From: Carposina sasakii
Lineage: Eukaryota > Arthropoda > Insecta > Lepidoptera > Carposinidae
Reading direction: 5' to 3'
Assembly (NCBI GenBank): GCA_014607495.2
Contig: CP053161.1
Location: 12,781,115 to 12,845,114 of the forward strand
Length of the DNA stretch: 64,000 nucleotides
This document shows, one piece after another, positions 58,478 through 64,000 of this stretch (positions within the stretch are counted from its first letter, which is position 1; the number at the start of each line of letters is the position of its first letter). A program made the translations under genes and the position numbers. The notes under the pieces are model-generated. The model searched no databases. It was not told the origin of the DNA and saw only the letters and a list, made by a program, of their open reading frames with translations.

Positions 58478-60185
58478 AATAATAATAATAATAATAAGTT
58501 TCTTTATTTAGGCATAAAAAACGCATAAATGTCACATACAAAAATACGAATAAAAAAAAATGATACTAATATATCACAGTCATTTACGATTCGCGTCCCT
58601 GTGAGCGGAAAGCCAGTAATTAAATATAGGACTGGTCATGTCCTCACTGACAGCCTCTAATATGGTATTGCCAGAGTTACGCAATCTCTCCCAAAAGGAG
58701 GATATGCGAGCCCTGACAATTGCGAAAAAGTCTGGCACTCCCGCCTCGGCAAACATGCCCGAAGCACTGCAGTATCTTGGTAACCGCATAAGGATCCGAA
58801 AGGCATCATTATACTGTATCCTTATAGTACTCCAGCTCTTTCTTCTAAAATGTACCCACAACTGGCAGGTGTAAAAGCACTGACAGTAAGCTTTAAATAA
58901 CATTATTTTAACTGGCGGTGTACATTTGGAGAACCGTCTTGCGAGCATATTACACCGGATCGAGAGTGCCCTTCTCTCTCTTTCCATATCGAGATCGTCC
59001 CTAAGGTGGGCAGTGAGCACATGACCTAGATACCTAAACTGCTGTACAACCCGAACTGCGGTACCATTCAGCAATACTTCGGGTATCCTCTCCGGACCCC
59101 TCCCGGCCCTAAATACAAGTATTTCGCTCTTTAAGACATTGTATTTCAGCCCGTGAAGTCGTGCATAACGTTCACAGACCGAAACCAACTTTCTTAAGCC
59201 ATTGATTGATGGACTGAGGAGCACCATGTCATCTGCGTAACTCAGGTTGTTTACACAAACATTACCTAAGTGGCATCCTACTTTCGTACTCCTCAGTTCA
59301 CCAATCAACCCATCTATATACAGATTGAAGAGATCCGGAGAGGTCAGCCCTCCTTGACGAACACCGCATTCTAACCTATAATCGCTAGAAGTCACGTCGC
59401 CCCATCTTACAGTATTGGTTTGATTTTCGTACCAGTAAGCCAACAGATCCACAACATTGCTTTGAACCTTGGAGCCGCGCAGTTTCGTCCAGAGAATATT
59501 ATAATTCACTAAATCAAACGCGCGACTTAAATCCAGGAAACAAGCGTAAACAGACGTATCTCTCCCTAAATAATAACTCACGGTATGTTTGAGACTAACT
59601 ATTGCCGAATCCGTTGAAAGACCAGACCGGAAACCAAACTGTGCGTCATCAATTCTAATGGATTTTTGCAGTTCAGGCTGTAACAGCCTTTCCAGAATTT
59701 TCCCCAATACAGTACCCAGCGAGATAGGACGATAATTGCCTATGGATTCTACATTACCCGTTTTGTTTTTGACTACTGGCACGACGACCGATTTCATTAT
59801 GTGATCGGGGAGGTATGAAAACCTCATACATAGATTAAACAAGGTACATAATCTGCTTCTGAGTTCCGCCCCTGCATAAATAATATGTTCTATACTCAGA
59901 CCGTCGTGACCAGGAGATTTCCCACGTTTTATTTGTTTAATGGCCTTGAAAACTTCATCTAAGGTGAAAATTTTGATGGGAGACTTACAATGAACGTTAC
60001 TATCATCCCCAATTATCGTGCCATCTCGCTGTTCCAATGGTTCTGGCTTAACTCTAAACTTTTCGGCAAACATATTTGCTACTTGGACGTGATCCTGCAG
60101 ACCGTCCACAGCTAAGGGCATTTTTTGCTTGTTTTAAAGTTTTTTAGTTTCTTTCCAGAATTTAACAAAATTTTTATCCTTTTTG
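58478..60185 (-). mobile_element. 5'-truncated non-LTR retrotransposon (LINE) with (ATT)n tail
   Basis: Read on the minus strand, the element starts near 60185 in a remnant (KFWKETKKL) just upstream of the reverse transcriptase, runs through the RT and C-terminal region, and ends after a short 3' UTR with AATAAAG and a microsatellite tail of ATT units (58478-58497). The endonuclease part is missing, the usual result of incomplete target-primed reverse transcription. Clade assignment (Jockey/CR1-like group) is uncertain. Confidence 0.85.
58580..60121 (-). pseudogene. LINE reverse transcriptase, C-terminal part of ORF2
   Basis: 513 open codons. RT motifs are in order: SPGHDGLS (69-76), NYRPIS (129-134), FGFRSG (162-167), FLDLSRAFD with the first catalytic Asp (195-203), GVRQGG (253-258), YADDM with the catalytic Asp pair (295-299), and the 'FRYLGHVL' thumb motif. 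The core is intact, but an in-frame TAA sits five codons upstream of the first Met. With the 5' truncation, this marks a dead copy. Confidence 0.9.
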
Positions 60186-60963
60186 TGAGTAATACATCAA
60201 AAAGGATAAAGATTATACAGGGTTCATTTTAAAACATCAATAACCTCGCAGGACTAGATAGCTAAAATCGCCTCCAAAACCCTACCGCATCTCACTCACA
60301 GTCCGTCAATTCCCCATTAAGATAATGCCGCCATATTTACTTAATATAATTTTATACTGCAATCCCATTACACCTTAAACCTCTGGAAGACATTACCAAC
60401 ACTTCAGCTGGGATGCTCTCACACTGTACTTAAACTCGACATAAGTCATGCATAAATTTACGTGCACCTAGGGTTACCATGCGTCGGGGTTTGTCCTGAC
60501 AAATCAGGAGTTTGTTGCTTTTTAAATTATTTCCAACTTTGATCACAAAAAAAAAACATTTTCTATATATTTTTAAATTTATTATTATGAAGAACAAATT
60601 AAAAGTTATTTCTAGATTGCAGTCCCACAAAACTGTTCTAACAATTAGTCTGTGAGTTCAAGAAGGTCTCATAGGAATATTAATAATTTGGTAAGCAGTA
60701 GTACCTATATTTAAGTATTATATTAAGAGAACACGATCAGACATTTCGAAACTTTACATCATAATATTGGCGTCAAGATTTACCTACGAAATAAGGATTA
60801 TTCAACAAATTAATTAAGTTAATTCTCCCAGACAATGAGCTAACTAATTATCACTGATCTTGCACATCTGAATCTGTTATGCTAAACGTGGCTATACGAT
60901 CTCCTTCGGTATCTTTCTTTATGGCTACCTCGTTTTTGGAAACACAGCCATGTGTACATGTAT

Positions 60964-61305
60964 AGAGTCGACAATTAATGTTATACAATATAACATTAAT
61001 TATTGAATTGTATCAGGCGTCACTATTCAAATCTCTATTGAGGGATCGCCCGCCACAGGGCCCTATACCCTCCGCTGACCCTCGGATCTGCCTACTCATG
61101 ATCACGAACACAAGACAGTACAGTCGCAACGAGAAGCCAGATCCAAGCACCTAGCATGCAACCATAAATACATAGCTGCTAATCCGAAAACCAATTAAAA
61201 TTTTAATCGACATATGTTTCGCCAACACCCGTGGCATCATCAGGATTAGTTTTCCATGTTAGTTCTATCGACCGAACCAACTAACTAACATTAATTGTCG
61301 ACTCT
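60964..61305 (-). mobile_element. Penelope-like LTR fragment bounded by a 20-bp inverted repeat
   Basis: Perfect inverted repeats of 20 bp (AGAGTCGACAATTAATGTTA at 60964-60983, its complement at 61286-61305) bound 342 bp. Its core (61030-61185) is shared with 16429-16603. The right part holds a hammerhead-like motif. Penelope-like elements are known to carry minimal hammerhead ribozymes in their terminal repeats; assignment to that group rests on this motif and on the head-to-head sister copy. Confidence 0.55.
61186..61255 (-). ncRNA. Hammerhead ribozyme-like motif (minimal type I)
   Basis: On the minus strand: CTGATGA (61243-61237), stem II GCCA/TGGC with a seven-base loop, GAAA, then C-ATAT-GTC with a two-pair stem III (61217-61209). 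The predicted cleavage is after the C at 61209. Stem I pairs TAATC with GATTA next to the core, and GAAAAC with GTTTTC beyond an internal loop. One unusual point is an extra U between CUGAUGA and the closing pair of stem II. A very short stem III is usual for metazoan Penelope hammerheads. Confidence 0.6.
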
Positions 61306-62689
61306 AACTTCAAACTCACTCAACCACTATAAAATTCCTATGTAACCACTAGAACGTCCCGTGGTACTTAAGTGTCAGAAACTTTTACGCCCGCTTACGT
61401 TCATGGTACAAAATGGCCACACGAAGTTTTACACTTTTGGCTGCCGATTTAAATGGTGTCTGTGCCGCTAAGTTCCTTACCGTCGTCCTAGATGGCACTC
61501 TCAAAGATTTTTCTAACAAGTTCAAGCTTAAGATCCTATACCTGGCAACAAAAAATATGAAAAAAAAAAATATTTTGACGACAGAGTGAGAAGAAGTTTT
61601 TTGAGCAAGTGTTGTGCTGCAAATATGCCGTGAGTTCTTTTTATTTATTGTGTATTTATAGGATTGTGATACATGTAATTCTTCCTTATAATCTATACGT
61701 TAACTAAGAGTAAAAACAACATACTCTCCTACACTCCAAAGTAAATCACAAAAAAAAATGAAACTTACAAAAAATCAGTCCAAAAATGCTACCTTCCCAT
61801 GTTTGATCATTTTTTAGTTTGTGAAAATGTAGGTATGATGATACATATTATTACTCAAGTTTATTTGCTATATAATACCTTATTTAAAGTAATTTTTGGT
61901 TTTGAAATAGCTTTAGTACTTTTTATGTGATAAATAGTTTTAGCGAGAAGATCGCGCAGCGTGGAACGCCACGCTCGCGTAGCGTCGGCTGGGACGTAAG
62001 TAGCTCGATACGCTGAGAGCGTTGGACGTTCTAGTGGGTAAGGAACATAAAATATGGCAGTAGGTACTCGTATGTTGTATTTTCTCACATTCTTTATGAA
62101 TACGAGCATCTGAGATTCTGAGACGTCAATTTATTAATTATAATCTATGTGATTTCTATTATTTATGTATTGCCTTAATAGGTCAGGCACTTGGTGCATG
62201 TTGCCTCTATACATGTAAATCGGTTCCAGAATAATCTGTGTACTCATATACAATTTTTTGTCCTAATACTTCCAAAAGTTTAAGGCGAATGTAAAGTTTT
62301 CACATGGCAACCCTACGGCCATAACACGGCGGTAAAACCGAGGATCCAGCTATAATCCTGCTCCTTGTAATTACGGGGTGGGGGTAATCGTTGGATGGGG
62401 GAGGACAATTAGTACCCCCACTCTCTAAACACTTCCTGGCAGATGAAGGAAACAATTAGACACGAGAGGACATGCATTCCGGTTACCTTCGTCCTCTTAG
62501 CAGACCACAGACGTATAATAATGCAGACTCAAGTGATATCTATTTATTTATACCAGCTAATTGTACTGGATATTGTTCATTGTTCAACACGTTGTTCAAC
62601 GTTAACATTTAATTTAACGTTAACTTGAATCCCTCTATCTTCTATCTATATCTATCTTCTTTTCTGTCTTCTTCTTCTATTAATAAACA

Positions 62690-62995
62690 TTTAACGGATC
62701 GCTGTCTGTACATGGAAGATATGTAAGAAAAAATAAGATATGAGAAATTTATCAACGCAATAGACTCAAAACGATGATTTTTTTGAATTTTTGTTTGTTT
62801 GTCTGTGCGTTTTGCACGTTAACCTCAAAAACGGCTAAACCGATTTCGATGTAGTTTTCAGGAATATATGGTGACAGGTCCCACTTAACATATAGGCTAC
62901 TTTTTATCCCGGGAAAATGCTTTTATCCCGAATAATTTCGACATTTTGTTTTTTCTGGAGTACACGCGGACGAAGTCGCGGGCGTCTACTAGTCT
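62690..62995 (+). mobile_element. Helitron-like element, second copy
   Basis: Shares CGATTTCGATG and TATCCCG blocks with 27095-27375 and ends AAGTCGCGGGCGTCTACTAG|T. Smaller pieces of the family lie near 3965, 15752, 22620, 28960 and 53690. Confidence 0.5.
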
Positions 62996-63097
62996 CTAAT
63001 AAAAAACCGTATCAAAATCCGTTGCGTAGTTTTAATTTAAATATCTAATACAGGAACAGACAGACAGCGGGAAGCGACTTGTTTCATAATAATTATA

Positions 63098-63255
63098 CAT
63101 GCTGTAACAGAAAGGGTATGTTAAGCGAAAATATATGTGAATATCCCTATATAGAGAACCTATTTCCAAAATTTGAGACTCAAAATGACATTTTTATTTC
63201 TCAAGATTGTAAGAATACTCCTGAGTTGTTTAGGAATTCTCCAAGACTTGATAGA
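63098..63255. mobile_element. MITE family D, copy 4, half element
   Basis: Only the left half is clear (CTGTAACAGAAAGGGTATGT to GGAATTCTCCA); the right half is missing or too diverged. Confidence 0.6.
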
Positions 63256-64000
63256 CAATTTTTTTTTTTTTCAAATTATAAATTATTACATTACATTCAA
63301 TTATTAATACAATGGACATGAAAGTTACATTACTACCTGCCTATGTTAATGCATCCTTGTTATGCATCTTCCACCAAAAACTTACTTTCCGTCTATACGT
63401 CTTGGCTTGAAAAAGGCTAAAAAATGTAACTTACGAGTCTCACGGTACCTTTAACCGTTCTGACACACGAGGCATGTCAACACTCAAGTAGGTACGAGTA
63501 TAATGGCGATCTAAGTTTCTTTCACCAGGGTGAACATGTTTGTTAATCTGTGCTTGAGTATAAGGATACTTGCATGACGACGTGTCTTTCATATTCGAGA
63601 TGGTTTGTATCTAGTTGTCCACTAAGTAGGGATGGTGGAAAGGGAATTTGGCCCTTTGTAACTTCCGTGTAACGTATGTCTACCGGTAGCAGTGGGGGTG
63701 GGAGGCCTATGTTCAGCAATGGAATAGGGATGTTTACAGATTTTTTTATTCGTATTTATATCGAAAGATCATAAAATAAAATAAACATTTGCGAAAGAAA
63801 AACTTCGCTAGCATTAAAACTTTCCGGGATATAATAATTTTAAAATCACAATTTTAGACTTGCCAAAAACGCTCCATACAAACGGCTACCACAATTATGA
63901 CGTCACTCTATCAGTAACTTGTACGCGCGTAAAAGAACTTTTGTTCTACAGCTATATTAAATGTTGCATTTATAAACATAATCACTAAACAAAACTTGCT

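Larger units (their letters stand above)
61306..64000. other. Right-end intergenic region
   Basis: Helitron-like and family D fragments only. A frame at 61861-62109 (minus) and one at 62443-62628 have no recognisable motif. Confidence 0.45.

Overview
The window is animal nuclear DNA, almost certainly from a moth or butterfly. It is AT-rich, its genes are interrupted by GT-AG introns, and the introns and intergenic DNA are packed with interspersed repeats of lepidopteran type. Among these are a ~270 bp element ending in a (GAT)n run after GCAGTGGACTGCAATAGGC, tRNA-headed SINEs, Helitron-like pieces ending in CTAGT, and many foldback MITEs. The repeat names used here are working letters (A, B, C ...), not database names.

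Three host genes can be read. (1) A 16-coding-exon plus-strand gene runs from the ATG at 10517 to the stop at 41318. All splice phases fit and give a predicted 1142-residue single-pass membrane protein: signal peptide, N-terminal beta-rich region resembling vertebrate THSD1, one thrombospondin type-1 repeat, a CUB-like module, a transmembrane helix and a long Ser-rich cytoplasmic tail. (2) An intronless 253-residue seven-helix membrane protein lies in intron 1 on the minus strand (10847-11608). (3) An intronless 610-residue coiled-coil protein, recognisable as CFAP157 of the ciliary basal body and sperm flagellum, lies in intron 6 on the plus strand (23779-25611). It has a good RFX X-box about 130 bp upstream of its ATG. 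Both smaller genes are therefore nested in the large one.

Layout: 1-10.5 kb is upstream, repeat-rich DNA; it includes a perfect 41-bp inverted repeat at 2745-2836 and a ~950 bp transposon remnant at 5802-6751. 10.5-41.3 kb holds the large gene and its two guests. 41.3-42.1 kb is its likely 3' UTR and flank. 42.1-64 kb has no host gene that I can support, only mobile elements. The largest is a 5'-truncated LINE with a long reverse transcriptase frame (58580-60121, minus), and a decayed relative lies at 55.4-55.9 kb. A 342 bp element at 60964-61305 carries a hammerhead-ribozyme-like motif on the minus strand, as in Penelope-like retroelements; a relative at 16429-16603 is arranged head-to-head.

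No bacterial-style operon, CRISPR array or complete rRNA gene was seen. The most rewarding items for follow-up are the TSP1+CUB architecture, the nested intronless genes, the X-box before CFAP157, the hammerhead-like element, and the two copies of a MITE family with perfect 8-bp target duplications.
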